Position numbers and translations under genes: made by a program. A stretch of DNA of 64,000 nt from Herpomyces periplanetae (taxonomy: Eukaryota > Ascomycota > Laboulbeniomycetes > Herpomycetales > Herpomycetaceae), in the NCBI GenBank assembly GCA_009733715.1, contig WMKJ01000059.1, forward strand, positions 1 to 64,000, in the 5' to 3' direction. This document shows, in pieces, positions 1 to 11,633 of this stretch (the stretch's first letter is position 1; every line of letters begins with the position of its first letter). The notes beneath the pieces were generated by a model. The model had not been told where the DNA came from. It did not search any database and was given only the letters and a program-made list of their open reading frames with translations.

Positions 1-1603
1 TTAAATGGAGGAGAGAGCGAGCGGGTGGTGTCAATCCGCGTGGAGGTGATGGAAGTCCCTGTGGTAGTGGTGGAAGCCCCGGTGGTGGTGCTGGGAATCC
101 TTGTGGTGGTGGTGGAAGTCCCTGTGGTGGTGGTGGAAGTCCCGGTGGTGGTAGTGGAAGCCCCGGTGGTGGTGGTGTCAATCCGCGTGGAGGTGATGGA
201 AGTCCCTGTGGTAGTGGTGGAAGCCCCGGTGGTGGTGGTGTCAATCCCCGCGGAGGTGGTGGAAGTCCCTGTGGTAATGGCGGAAGTCCCGGTAGTGGTG
301 GAGGAAGTTCCTGTGTTGGTGGAAGTCCCTCTGGTAGTGATGGGAATCCTGCTGGGGGTGGTGGGAATCCCTGTGGAGGCGGAGGGAATCCCTGTGGAGG
401 CAGAGGGAATCCTTGTGGAGGCAGAGGGAATCCCTGTGGGGGCGGAGGGAATCCCTGTGGGGGCGGAGGGAACCCTTGTGGAAGTGCTGGGAACTCCTGT
501 GGAGGTGGTGGGAATCCTTGTGGAGGTGGTATGAATTCTCTCGGAGGAGGTGCAAACCCTTGAGGAAGTGTGAATTCCCGCGGTGGTGGTATAAGTTCTG
601 GTGGAGGTGGTATAAATTCTCGCGGTGGCGGTATGAACTCTCGTGGTGGTGGTAAAAGCTCATCTAGAGATGGACCCGATTCCTGGATTAAAGTATTTTC
701 TATAACAGGCACCGTTGGAAGCTGCTCTATAACGATTGTAGGTGGTCCTGGGGACCTAAATGGTCTTGGGGGTGGCCCGAATCCCATAGGCGGAGGTGCC
801 AGATAGCCAGGAGGACCGATGAACCCAGGGGGAGGTGGTGGAAACGGTGGGATGAACCCAGGAGGCGGTGGGATGAACCCGGGAGGTGGTGGAAGGAATC
901 CCGGGGGTGGTGGAAGGAATCCCGGGGGTTGTGTGATGTATACTGGTGAAGGTATTTGTCCCAGTGGGAAGTTCTCAAAGGGTGGAAATGGGGGTTGCCC
1001 TGGGCCATTGAAGTACGATGAAAAACCTTCGAAGTATGGAGTATTCAAATCCACTGGAAGTGGAGGTGGTGGTAGCCCTGCAGCAAAAGCTGGTTTGACA
1101 GCTCGGGACAAACCGAAGTGTTTGGGACCAAATGTGACAGGTTGCTCACGGACTCGTTGAGTAAGGTAGAGATCCAAGGTAAAATGGGGACGGTTTAGGC
1201 CGTCAACGACTGATCCGGTTCGACATGATAGGAAATCATCCGGATTTACTCTGGATTGGTCGAGTACGTAAACGATTCCGTGGTTCAAGCGCCCAATATC
1301 GGGTCTAGTTTCACTAACACTTGACCGGCAAGTAAGAAAAGCGTCATTGGTGATGCATTGTATAGTATTCAATCGGCAGGGTGGATCAAACAGCCTTGGA
1401 TCAAGTGTGTCGCGTTCATCCAGCACGCTCCGGAGTGAAGGGGCTAGCCTACACTGAAATGGGCTGATGGTGTTTGAATTTTGGTTGAAAAATTGAGGTG
1501 CTGGAAAGGCGTTAGCACCAGCTGGGGTAGACCAGATGATGAAATTGATGGTGGTGTAGAACCATATTAACGGACTAGCGGAGATGTGATATAAAGACAG
1601 CAT
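1..1603 (-). CDS. Secreted proline-rich repeat protein, 5' part (C-terminus off the window)
   Basis: One open frame runs on the minus strand from ATG at 1603 to the left edge without a stop (534 codons plus one base). I do not recognise the family. Residues 1-32 look like a signal peptide: a short N-region, a hydrophobic core rich in I/F/W, then a likely cleavage site at GANA|FPAP. A non-repetitive head follows with five cysteines (about residues 51, 76, 83, 92 and 127). From about residue 178 the chain is almost all proline-rich repeats: first PPPPGF(I/L), then PPPREFIP, then PPPPQGFP and GLPPLPQG units. This architecture suggests a secreted cell-wall or extracellular structural protein, which is inference. 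The strongly Gly-rich plus-strand ORFs here are its antisense. The next gene, PUP2, lies upstream on the same strand, 1.3 kb away. Splicing inside the frame is not needed to explain it. Confidence 0.72.
   Translation of the reverse strand, partial: MLSLYHISASPLIWFYTTINFIIWSTPAGANAFPAPQFFNQNSNTISPFQCRLAPSLRSVLDERDTLDPRLFDPPCRLNTIQCITNDAFLTCRSSVSETRPDIGRLNHGIVYVLDQSRVNPDDFLSCRTGSVVDGLNRPHFTLDLYLTQRVREQPVTFGPKHFGLSRAVKPAFAAGLPPPPLPVDLNTPYFEGFSSYFNGPGQPPFPPFENFPLGQIPSPVYITQPPGFLPPPPGFLPPPPGFIPPPPGFIPPFPPPPPGFIGPPGYLAPPPMGFGPPPRPFRSPGPPTIVIEQLPTVPVIENTLIQESGPSLDELLPPPREFIPPPREFIPPPPELIPPPREFTLPQGFAPPPREFIPPPQGFPPPPQEFPALPQGFPPPPQGFPPPPQGFPLPPQGFPLPPQGFPPPPQGFPPPPAGFPSLPEGLPPTQELPPPLPGLPPLPQGLPPPPRGLTPPPPGLPPLPQGLPSPPRGLTPPPPGLPLPPPGLPPPPQGLPPPPQGFPAPPPGLPPLPQGLPSPPRGLTPPARSLLHL
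24..237. repeat. Exact 67-bp in-frame repeat inside the Pro-rich gene
   Basis: Bases 24-90 and 171-237 are identical over 67 bp at a 147-bp offset, which equals 49 codons, so the reading frame is kept. A third, diverged start of the same unit follows at about 238. It lies within a wider array of short PPxPQG(F/L) codon repeats that fills most of 1-1070. Confidence 0.9.
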
Positions 1604-2889
1604 AGTTTGAAGGAACTTGCGCATGCGCAAAACGGATCTCCTCCAATCAAGTTAATACTGGGACTAAAGTGTAGAAAAAGATGAATATCTAATAATTTCG
1701 TAACATAGACAGGGAAGTGGTTTAAAAGGTAATGGGAATATTTGAACGAGCATGAAGTGAAATTTGAGAAACAGTTGTTAACATATATGAGCAATTCTAT
1801 GATAACGATTCATGGGGTTGGATCAATGGTGAAAATTTAATCGCGATTATGACTACAAAAAATTGGTTTAATCAAGAGGTAAGTTTGAACAGTAAGTCTA
1901 AAAACACTCTTACTTTCGTAATTGTCAATAACATTTCAGGTGAATTCAAAACGTAGATATTAGATTGATGTAGCGTGCATAATAGAATACGTTTTTGGGC
2001 AATCGGAATGTTTATGTGCCGGATAGAAAAAGCTTTGTGAAGATGTGCAATGGGGGAGAGTGGAATAATTGTTATCGGTATCTGTATCGATGATGGAAGG
2101 ATGAGGTTGAGCAAAGTTGTAAGGCTTGGTCAAACGAGTTTAACCCCTTGATTAAGCCCTGGGAAATTTATGTGGGAGATTTTGTATCAGCACAAGTAAA
2201 GCGAAATTTGACGGCTTAAGGAAATTAAACCCTGGTGATATTGTAGTCTCGTGCTTCATTGGAGCCATTCTATCATTCCTGTCAACCATGAATTCAATTC
2301 ATTATTGTAGCGTGTAGGATATTATTTGCATGACGGTGATGGCGGGAGAAGGTTAAGGTAGTATTGGATAGATTGTAATGCAATACTGATGGAAAGCTGG
2401 TTCGACATGGACGGTTGACCAAAGTTAGCAATACGTTTGCGTGAAACCCGTATGTAAGATTCAATTAACGGTATATTGGATAGGTTTGTGTACCATGTAT
2501 ATAGGTTGTTAGGTTAATTGTGTATATGAATGTATAGGCCAGGGACATGCGTGTATGCGCGCAGGTAAGTGTGCGCGCGCGTACACGAATACTATTCATC
2601 TAAGCGTGAATTTAAGCATTACGTTAGAAGAGTTAAAGAAACATGTTTTACAATTACCGAACAAGACTACGGTGAAGCCTTGAAGCTCACGTTCCATGGC
2701 TGTGTACGGGAAGCATGCATGAGAATTTAGTTAAATTTACAGTTCTGCCCAGGGGAGAAGCATGGTTAACGGAACGGGTAAAGGTCAAGGATACAAAGTT
2801 AGAGTAGACGTAGGAATTTCAAAGTAAGGCATAAATAAAACGGATTTGGAAATTTCTTCCATTAAAGAGACAGTGTACCGATGGACTGA
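1604..2889. other. Intergenic spacer upstream of the Pro-rich gene and downstream of PUP2
   Basis: This is the probable promoter of the minus-strand secreted-protein gene plus the PUP2 3' region. It contains an alternating purine-pyrimidine stretch at about 2569-2586 (GTGCGCGCGCGTACAC) of the Z-DNA-prone kind. The short ORFs here have no recognisable product. I see no RNA gene. Confidence 0.6.
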
Positions 2890-4180
2890 TTAATTTTCTT
2901 CCAATCGAGCGACTACATTGGCCGTTTCTTCGTCTGTATACACACGAAATCCGCGGTCGCGGGTTACACTGGCGAGTTGTACATTATTAGCGGCGAGTTT
3001 TTCCTCCATTACTTGTCGTAAGGTTTTCAATACGAGTACTTCAGCTTCCCATAAAGTAAGAGACTTGTGAAATGCAAACTGAAGTTCAGCCTGTGCACCT
3101 TCACAACCTGAACCGATTGCTTTTGCATCGTAACGGTAAAACGTACCGGACGGTTCAGCATGATACCTTCAACGGAAAGGAATGAGTGAATTTGGTCGAA
3201 TGAATGATAAACCTGGAGAAAATTGGCGCAGAAATTAAATTCTTACTACACTTACAATGAAGGACCAGTTTCATCGTAACCCGCAATAAGTAAGGCAACG
3301 CCAAAAGGTCGTGACATGATACTCTTTTCACCGTCCGCACCCTCACCAAACCTTAATGCTAAATCGCATATAGCCTGGGTGCAACTTTCTACACGCAAGG
3401 GTTCATTGTAGTGAAAAGCGTGATTCTGGGCTTCAACTCTCGCATGTTCAATCATAGAACGGGCATCGGCTTGTAAACCTGACATAGCACAGCCAATATG
3501 TTTATCGATTTTAACGATCTTGTCAACAGATGAAGTCTCGAGCAAGGTTGAAGTTACCCGTTTTTCCACACCGAGAACAACACCTTCACTCGTCGCAATC
3601 TAATGTGCACATGTTAACTTTGAAAGAAGCGATTATGCGAACCATTGAATAGAACTGGTAAGCAGTAAAGCATATAAGCAACATGACACAAAACAATTAC
3701 AAAACACTACTAAGCAAGCAAACGTAGGCAAAAAGGCAGTAAAAGATTCTTGAGGATGGACGATAAGCGCGCATGAGGAAACGTAGTGAAACTTTGACTG
3801 TGGCATAGTTGCATACGCATACAAATGCTTGTAGAGGAAAGGATTACTAATGCTGCTTACACCGATGGCGGTCGAGCCCAATTTAATGGCTTCGAGGGAA
3901 TACTCGACCTGAAAAAGACGACCTTCGGGTGAAAACGTGCTGTAGGGTGGGAGAATAAGTTAGACAAGGCCTAAGTTGCAACCCATACTCTAACTAATAG
4001 GGTCCGATGAACTGAGGAGACAAAGTGTGAACGCAAGAGTCATACTTGATACCGCGGTCTTTACGACGAGTAAGCCAAGTTTATTAGCATGAAATCATAG
4101 CGGATACCTCGACTGGTGCAAAGGAAGATGTAGACACGCACACACGCATAAAAAAACTAACCATATTCAGACCGTGCCAT
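2890..4180 (-). CDS. PUP2: 20S proteasome subunit alpha5
   Basis: Five exons on the minus strand: 4180-4162, 4058-4046, 3939-3861, 3599-3256 and 3166-2890. They give 243 aa, the usual length of the family. The spliced N-terminus reads MARSEYDRGINTFSPEG, followed by [20 protein letters not shown], the alpha-subunit signature that gates the core particle. The body carries alpha5-typical stretches such as [14 protein letters not shown] and [16 protein letters not shown], and ends in VARLEEN. The protein is a structural alpha-ring subunit of the 20S proteasome in cytosol and nucleus and has no active site of its own. The introns are 103, 106, 261 and 89 nt, all GT-AG. Exon 2 is only 13 nt long and supplies DRGI. 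Splice phases all agree. It sits between two other minus-strand genes. Confidence 0.95.
4046..4058 (-). other. PUP2: 13-nt micro-exon of PUP2
   Basis: ACCGCGGTATCAA on the minus strand is flanked by AAAG on the upstream side and GTATGA on the downstream side. Joined to the exon ending TATG and the exon beginning CACGTTTTC, it restores Y-D-R-G-I-N-T-F-S-P, which is invariant in alpha subunits. Skipping it would shift the frame. Confidence 0.88.
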
Positions 4181-5022
4181 GTTAACAACGTTGAAATTCT
4201 ATAGAGATAGAAAGGAGAGTAGAATGGGGGCAGGGGAGACAAAAAGGTACAAAAACGGAATATTCAGGTGTGTACACAAGTTTGAAATCGAAAACGCGAA
4301 GCCCTGTAACAGGTAGAACAAACAAGTTCAATGTTGAAGTAATAATCAATCACAAATAAATATTAGCACGTGTATTGCATTAAATTGACTAACCTATACT
4401 TGATACTCAGCTTGAATATCATGATAGGAAACACGAAAAGAAAAAAACCCTTTCACCCACCCATCAACTTGAAGACATTTTTACCATTTTCCTACACGAA
4501 ATTTCTGCGGCCACATCGACTGAGGGGTCCACGTGATTTTTGAACAGAGTGCAGGAAAAATCGATTTTCCGTAGTACGGAACTGTATATTCCGAAACGGG
4601 TAGAAAGCCTTGAACGGGAAAGAGGTAAGATGAGATGAAACGTGAAAGGGGAAACGGTACGAGACGATGTAAGGCGTAAGGCGTGGAAACCTGCGTGAAT
4701 GGAAAAAAGTGGGTTTGGATGAGACGGTGGTCAAAAAAAGGAAGGGGCCAGCTGGGCCGAACATTCGAAGCAGGAAGGAGATTAGTTGGCGTGGTGTCAG
4801 AAGCTTATTTTTGATGTTTTGTCGTTACAAATGTATAGTTTGTTCGCAAGTACATTGCACGTTAATGCAGATTGCAATTCATTCAACTAAACTCTTCTCA
4901 TGATCTTCTATTCCAACTTATTCCCCTTGGTGCATGGGTCAGTTTGACGGAATTGACAAATTTCCTATACCTTTCCCCGCTAAAAATTAATAAAAACAAG
5001 GTATATGTTCATAATTTGATAG
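4181..5022. promoter_or_regulatory. PUP2 promoter and eIF2D 3' region
   Basis: No supported gene. It contains a TACGAGACGA element near 4659, related to the AGACGAGACG motif found upstream of other genes in this window, about 480 bp before the PUP2 start. The 90-codon minus-strand ORF at 4492-4764 looks like chance. Confidence 0.5.
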
Positions 5023-8000
5023 TTACTTATTCAAAGCATCCAAAACCTTGATAGATTTATCGGGGATGCCTCGGCTGCACAATACCGATTTCACCGTATT
5101 CGCATGCTTAACACCTCTCAGTTCAACTTCGTAATTTTGTCCATCAGTTGCACCATCTCCACTACCACCCTTGGAATTTTGTGCCAGTTTGGAATTGTTT
5201 GCAATGACTTTTGTAGGACATCCGCAACTTTTCCTTAGCTCTCGTGCTAAACATTCAACGTCTACTCCAAAAGCAGGAAATCCACTGATTCGGGTATATG
5301 ATTGATGAGGCTTCTTTCTCGAAGATTTGCATAATGTTATGGTGATAACTGATTTCAAATTGATTGCACTTGAAATATTCTCCGGCTGTGTAGCTTTTTG
5401 ACCTAATCGCTCGCTCAAATCTCTTTTGCCATCTGTCAAACTAACTTCTGCCTCATTTAACACATATCGGCATCGTATCAAGACTTGCCTGAATAAATCC
5501 TTGAATTGTAAAATCTTTGTTGCCCCAACCCCGCGTGGTTTGTTCACATCCTGCTCAAATCGTTCAATCTTATCGCATGTATACAAACGTCTCAATTCAA
5601 GTATTAGACTTAAAGAATCATCTATCCGGATATAAGTTGAATCTTCAATATTGCCCGTACATGTGGAAATATTTAACGGTTTTACTGTTAACCTATGCTT
5701 CAAAATATACGATACTAAACCTTCCCGCATATCCTCCGGAGAAAATCTTTCTGTAGACATATTTTCCGACAAAATTTGAGGGAACAAAATGGAAATCATG
5801 AGATTATCTACCCCTAAAACTTTGCGTGCATCTGTCAAACACGTATCAAGTATTCCATTGTTCGAAACACCCTGTAGAGATTTGCATGCTGGTGGTTGAC
5901 CATGCTGACGAAATAATTTACGACACGGTTGAAATACGTTAATCACTTCATTTTCAAAGTTAATATTCACTACGATAACCTCTTTACTCTGAGGTATACT
6001 ACGCTTCAATTTTACAAGTCCTAAACTTTCCGTGTACTTCAAAAATTTACGAAGTGATTTCCAACTGGTACAACTCCAGTTTAATCTTGCTTGATCTTCC
6101 ATTATGTCAGGCAAATATTCCATGATCAAGAGTGACTGCACCTGAGACTGAGACATGGGAAATTTCAGTCCGTGATTAGGATCTTTTTTGTACCGATTAA
6201 TATAACTGATTATCCCTCGTAAGAATGAATGATAGTAAGCTCGATCAACTAGTTCCGTGGTCCATTCAATTGCATGCTCATCACTGTTACTGTCGCAGAC
6301 ACTCACTCTTCTCTCTGCTGGGCTTACCAAGGAACAATTATGTTCATATATTTCTGTATTTCCAACTTCCATGTTAGATAATAAATGAGTTACCGAGTCT
6401 AAATGACCTTCCTGTGGTAACTCATCTACTTTATCGCATCCACTTTTACTTTCGAAAATCACCGAAACGGAGTCAGTAGCCGGACGAAGCTCTGGATAGC
6501 CGGATGCTTGACTTGGCAACCATTCAGGTATGGTGTTGGGAGGTTCATATCCTGATTTACAAGCAATTGAATTAGACCACCTCCAAATGTAATCTCCATA
6601 CCAATGAATTGGTTTAACGGCATAACCACGATGCTTATAGATGCATCGAAAAGCCAAAACCTCATCGGAAGATGAGACACTACCATTTTGATTATCCAAA
6701 TCCTCACAGTCATCGTTTAAAGCATGAATATCAATTAAACATTGACCTACAACTAGTGGTACTGATGGGTTTTCAATACTCGCAACGGCAACTAACGCAC
6801 CTTTATGCGAACCAAGTGGAAACTTATAACCCATTTCCTTAATCCGGAGTAGACCTCGTGTGGCAAGTTTAGCACCCCTCTGTAATCTACAAATAACGTC
6901 TTGTAGAGTATGTAAAAGTGGGAGGATTCCTGGATGGGTCCAAACTGTGTAAACTGTAACATGATTAGCGTGCTTGAGCGGTGAAAATATAGTAATTCTA
7001 TTGGATGACGTTTTCAAGTACTCGTGTAAATTTTTCAAGGTAACTTACTTGAGGGTATAAGATTGTTTTCGTATGTTAACCAAGCTACACGAGACATACA
7101 GTTTGTAACTGATAATGCGGGCACGGATTTTACTTCAGTGTTTGCATTCGCTGAATGACTGGATGGCGAATAGTTGACGAGATTAGATGAAGAATTTATA
7201 TAATTCTGCGTAATTGAACTCCCATGCAAAACCGCAGAAGGTGAAGTGCGCAGAAGGTGAAAAAATGTAGCCTTATGTGCAGAGTATTGCACCAAGTCAT
7301 CTGCACATGCGTACATCGTCCCATTACTAGTGGTTAAGTCAGGACCAAGAGCAACCTCAAATCGGGCGGAAAAAATACGATTGGGAAGAATTAAATTTCT
7401 CAACTCCACCGTTAACGTATGAGCATCAGCTTCATCGGTTGTGCCACGCGGAAAGAACCCATTTTCAGCAAGCGTATGCTCGAATCCGCAGTCGAGTGTT
7501 TCATTGTTACCCTTTAACGGCGTAGGATGGGGAATAGAATTGTTCAGGAACCCTCTTGAATTGTTGTGGTCTGTTGGTGGAGAAGATTGCGAAGCCGAAG
7601 ACGGGATTAGAGATGTTTGAAATGGGGATTCTCCATTATTATAATCTAGCTTAGTAGTAAAAGGAGTCACGAATTCAGCTTTACCAGATAAAGTGGTTAC
7701 TGTATTCGCAAAATATCGTAGTATTATACTATCAGCTAACTGACGCCTATCCGAGGCTCGCAGTACAGAAAATTGTTTTACCTAGTAAATATCAAATTAA
7801 TTGGAATGAATTAAAGCAGACGAAAAATTAAGCAGTCACAAGTGATTAGAGTTAACTAAATAATGGTAGTTCATAATTTCTTAGTGGGAAATTGGGCGAA
7901 CCAAACCAGCTGGATGGGAGTTGAGTTACCAATGAGTAGCATGGCAAATATGATGAGAAGAATGCCCCAGTCATGAACCTTAAGCCTAGCCCACGCATAC

Positions 8001-8280
8001 CCAAGATAATTATGAAGGGTGAAAAGCACAAAGAGTTTTAAGTTATTGTGTAAATGGGTGGTACGTTGGAGTAAAATGTTTGAAGAAACAAAGCTTTCTG
8101 TATTCATTGCATATACAACTCCATATTTTCCACGGACAATTAACTCAAACAAAGAGCGAAGTTTCCACTAGGGTAAAAAATTCCATGAGGGAAAAGGGAA
8201 CATTCCACAAAACTCCAAACAGAGATCAATTAAAAGAAGAATGAGGAAATATAACATACCTTTGGTTGCTTTTTAAACAT
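5023..8280 (-). CDS. TMA64: Translation factor eIF2D (ligatin/Tma64 family)
   Basis: Three exons on the minus strand, 8280-8260, 7781-7049 and 6953-5023, give 894 aa. Exon 1 encodes only MFKKQPK; exon 2 continues VKQFSVLRASDRRQLAD. The joined start is the classic eIF2D N-terminus. The exon 2/3 join reads NNLIPS-IYTVWTHPGILP, matching the conserved PTVYTLW region of the PUA-like part. Near the C-terminus (about 785-880) is a SUI1/eIF1-like domain with SRKKPHQSYTRISGFPAFGVD, ending in a basic tail. eIF2D delivers initiator tRNA without GTP and helps recycle 40S subunits. The introns are 478 nt and 95 nt; the second carries GCTAAT before its acceptor. The protein is much longer than the 584-aa human form because of Ser/Asn-rich insertions in exon 2 and mid-protein. 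The two long ORFs at 7035-7670 and 5023-7038 are exons, not separate genes. Confidence 0.92.
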
Positions 8281-8477
8281 GATGATAAACTCGGCTTCAC
8301 CGTAAATAATTTTTGATCAAATACATTTAAGAGCTGCATTTAACGTGAACGCACAAAGATCTTCCTTCCGTTTCCCGATCTTACTAATCCAACGGGCGGA
8401 ATGGAGAAACTATTTTGCCGGGTGGATGTGAGATTTGGAAGATTGGTGCTAATGGAAGGAAGAGGTGGGAGATACTA

Positions 8478-8517
8478 GACGAGACGAGACGTGTTGCAAT
8501 GATGGGATGAGACGAGG
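8478..8517. promoter_or_regulatory. GACGAGACG repeat upstream of eIF2D
   Basis: GACGAGACGAGACG at 8478-8491 and GAGACGAGG at about 8509 lie some 200 bp upstream of the eIF2D ATG. The same word recurs in other intergenic regions of the window. Its function is unknown. Confidence 0.4.
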
Positions 8518-11500
8518 GGAAAGACAGTTTAAGGCTTGATGTAACATGCTGTGTCACATAATGACACGGTAAAGCAATGTGGGTGTACGAAGTATATTTC
8601 ACGGCTGCATGTTACGGTTAAGCGTATAAGGGATTTCTCTTGCATTTGTGCTTAAAGCATGCAGGCATATTTACACAATCATTCATATGCACATGCACAC
8701 ACTTATTCTTACCCGCTTGCATGTATGCCTGTCTGTATGCAAATATGTCACGGTCTTGACAAATACTGTAAATGCAGAAATGTTTAATCGAATACGGCAA
8801 TTAGTGCCGATTGCACCGCAGTATTATTGTCATACTAGTTACTAAATATAGTCTCACTATTGTAGATCCTACTTAGTTCATTTCAATTATGAATAAAAAA
8901 GTTTACCCGGGGCAGAAAAAACCTTTTTGTTTACTCGTGAAAAAGGTGTACTTTTACCACTTAACAAATTCCCCTAACTTAGACTGAACAAATCATGTTA
9001 ATGGCTGTATGTACTTTAAACAACGGAAACTTTCCCAGCCGGCATTTGTACACTGTTTCTCCCTACAATACATCAAGTTAATCTCCACATTACATCCACA
9101 TTCAAAGCTGGATCCACACTTTCATTTGCGCCAGCTTTAAACAAACTTTCCGACAAGATTTGTTATAATACTATGCTTGCGTGATCATCGGTCTTTTACG
9201 TTTCTTGCAGTTAACCTTAATCTAACGTACGATATGGTGAGAGAAAGTTACATCGATTTGAATAATATGCTAGAGGTTGCTTTGTGGCTACCCTGTAAAA
9301 ATTTCATACCACAAAAAGTAAATCTCCTCTCGACTATACACTGTTAAAATTTATCATAATTGTGCAGGGTGGGGTTATCAAAGGTCACGTCAAATCTTGT
9401 ACAGGCTAGTTTCAACTTTCGATGAGCCGAAGAAAAAGGTTTTACAGCGTTTAAGCCTCTCGCCTATTGTCTCATTTCATCGTATTCAAACTCCACATAA
9501 CATGCTAAACTAAACTTTACCAAAGTTTTTAAAAAATTATTGTGTTCAATTTGTTAAACTTGTAAGGCGAATGTTCCCTTAAAGAAGCCAGAAGTTTTGC
9601 CGTTATAATAATTTTATGAGAGGAATGGTCGCTCATTTTTTCCTTTGCTAATATTAAGTAGATAGAAGTTATTAATGAATTAGGTTTTCACCCGTTAAAT
9701 GAAAACGGTCAATACATCAATCATAGTTGAATAGAACCAACATTATTCGATACGATTCATTTCGTACATACGAGATTGAAAGCTGCGTGTATTTAACGTA
9801 GAAATATGCATTAGTTAGGAGTTAGGACGGAACAAAGGTGTCTAGTTAATTATTAGGCCACAAGGATGACATAGTCGAGGATAACTACATTGAGCACTAT
9901 CAGATTGAATAATGAAGTTTTACACTTAACAAAGTAGGGTCTACACCATCAAATTGGTTGGACTGTACGGTTAAATTTATTGGGAAAATCTCCAAGAATT
10001 TTAAAGAAAGACGATATTAGCTAGTTAATCAAGCTCCAGTGGAAATTGCAACGGTAATGGCAGTACCAGATACTAACCACCGAAAAATATCAAATAATGA
10101 ACCTGGTAGGAATGGACCGCGTATTGCAACGCAACGCCATGCATCAGACGGTTAACTATTTCGCGCCATTATAAATTGGTCTACGTTCGTGTATCACATG
10201 GAACAATTGCGTAGTCTTGAGTTAATTGAGAAAAGTTGATCATGGTAAACTGCCTTTTACTGAATTTATTTCCGAATTAGCCATATTATCCCCAAGCCTA
10301 TAGAGGAAAACTTGAACAAGCGAAGTGGATGTCAATAATTACAATTAACTTTCATCCATTTCAATTTTCAGCCAACCACACAAATTGAGTATCACCCTAC
10401 CATGTGATAAGTACACGATAAAACAATAATACAGCGGGTTAGTGTCGTTATGATGACGAAGATGACAACATTTACCAAAGAGTGGGCAAGTTTGTCAGGT
10501 ATAGGAAGATGTTTCATACTATAGGCATAAAATGGTGAAGGTAAAATATCACAGGAAATGATCAAATCAGGTCGGAAGTTTTATTTGTTTAGTATAGTAT
10601 ATCCAGGATATACCACTTTGCTCATTTTAAGATACTGAAGGTAAGATCCTTCGAAATGCTTCTTACATCATGCATACCAATCGCGCAATAGCCATTGGAA
10701 GGACCAATAGGCCAGAATCTTCTAACCTCGATCAGCAGACTGGTCTCTATATATTGACTAGCCGGTTAAAAACTCGTTAAATAAGAATTAGAAATTTCTG
10801 GTTGCGGATGTTTTATGTCCAACTTTCCATTAATAAAGTCAACATGATCATATTAGAGAAGTGTGCATAGGTAGAACAGAATACAGAGAAAACCTGTGAA
10901 CTCGGTAGCTGGAATTTGCACATGGTAAAGGGTGTTCCTTGAAATTATGTGTAAGAGGGTTTTTAACTTAATCATTGGACCATTAAAAGTACATGAAGGA
11001 TCGTGTACAAGATACTTGCGTGCATAGATGGTGGGTTTGGAGCTGGACTTGAAGCCGCTAGAAATGGTAATCAGGCCACGCTACGCAGTAAAACACGATA
11101 ACTTGTGCACAGTACATGTATATTCAAAATTTGGCTTTCCATGTCGTTATGGAAGTGCGCGTACGGGGATAAAACCTGCTGCGAAACACTGGTGGGAATG
11201 GGAATTTACATAGTCTTGATTCAACTGAATTTCCGTACAAACTGTTAATGAGGCAATTTAGTAGAATTTTCCTTGAATTACTTTACTCATCTTTACATCA
11301 TAGTATAAGATTGACTGGACCGTTTGCATCAAGGTATTGGCGTGTGCCCAAAGTTTGTTAACGTTTACACGTCAATATATTCAAACCACCTAGTAAACTT
11401 TGTACACACTGATTTAGCTAGCGTCGTCAATTTAGCCAATCGTGAAAGTGTTGCAGTATAGTTTATTGACCCGGGGGAAGCTAGTTCACAAATATGGTGT

Positions 11501-11591
11501 TATTAGAAGGTAGTGTAGGCATGGAATGGAGTAGAACGGCACGACACGACATAACCTAGCATGACGTTCGTATACATCTAAGTGTACATGC

Positions 11592-11633
11592 CATCATCAT
11601 CACCATCATCATCATCATCATCATCACCATCAT
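11592..11633. repeat. CAT/ATC trinucleotide microsatellite
   Basis: About 42 bp of near-perfect CAT repeats with a few CAC interruptions, in noncoding sequence. Confidence 0.9.

Noticed and set aside
25-1160. Plus-strand ORFs rich in Gly, Val or Trp, and minus-strand His-rich ORFs in other frames
   Set aside because: They are frame shadows of one longer minus-strand frame that has an ATG, a signal peptide and a coherent proline repeat.
7035-7670. Separate 211-codon gene upstream of the long eIF2D ORF
   Set aside because: It is the middle exon of eIF2D; joining through the 95-nt intron restores the conserved IYTVW region.
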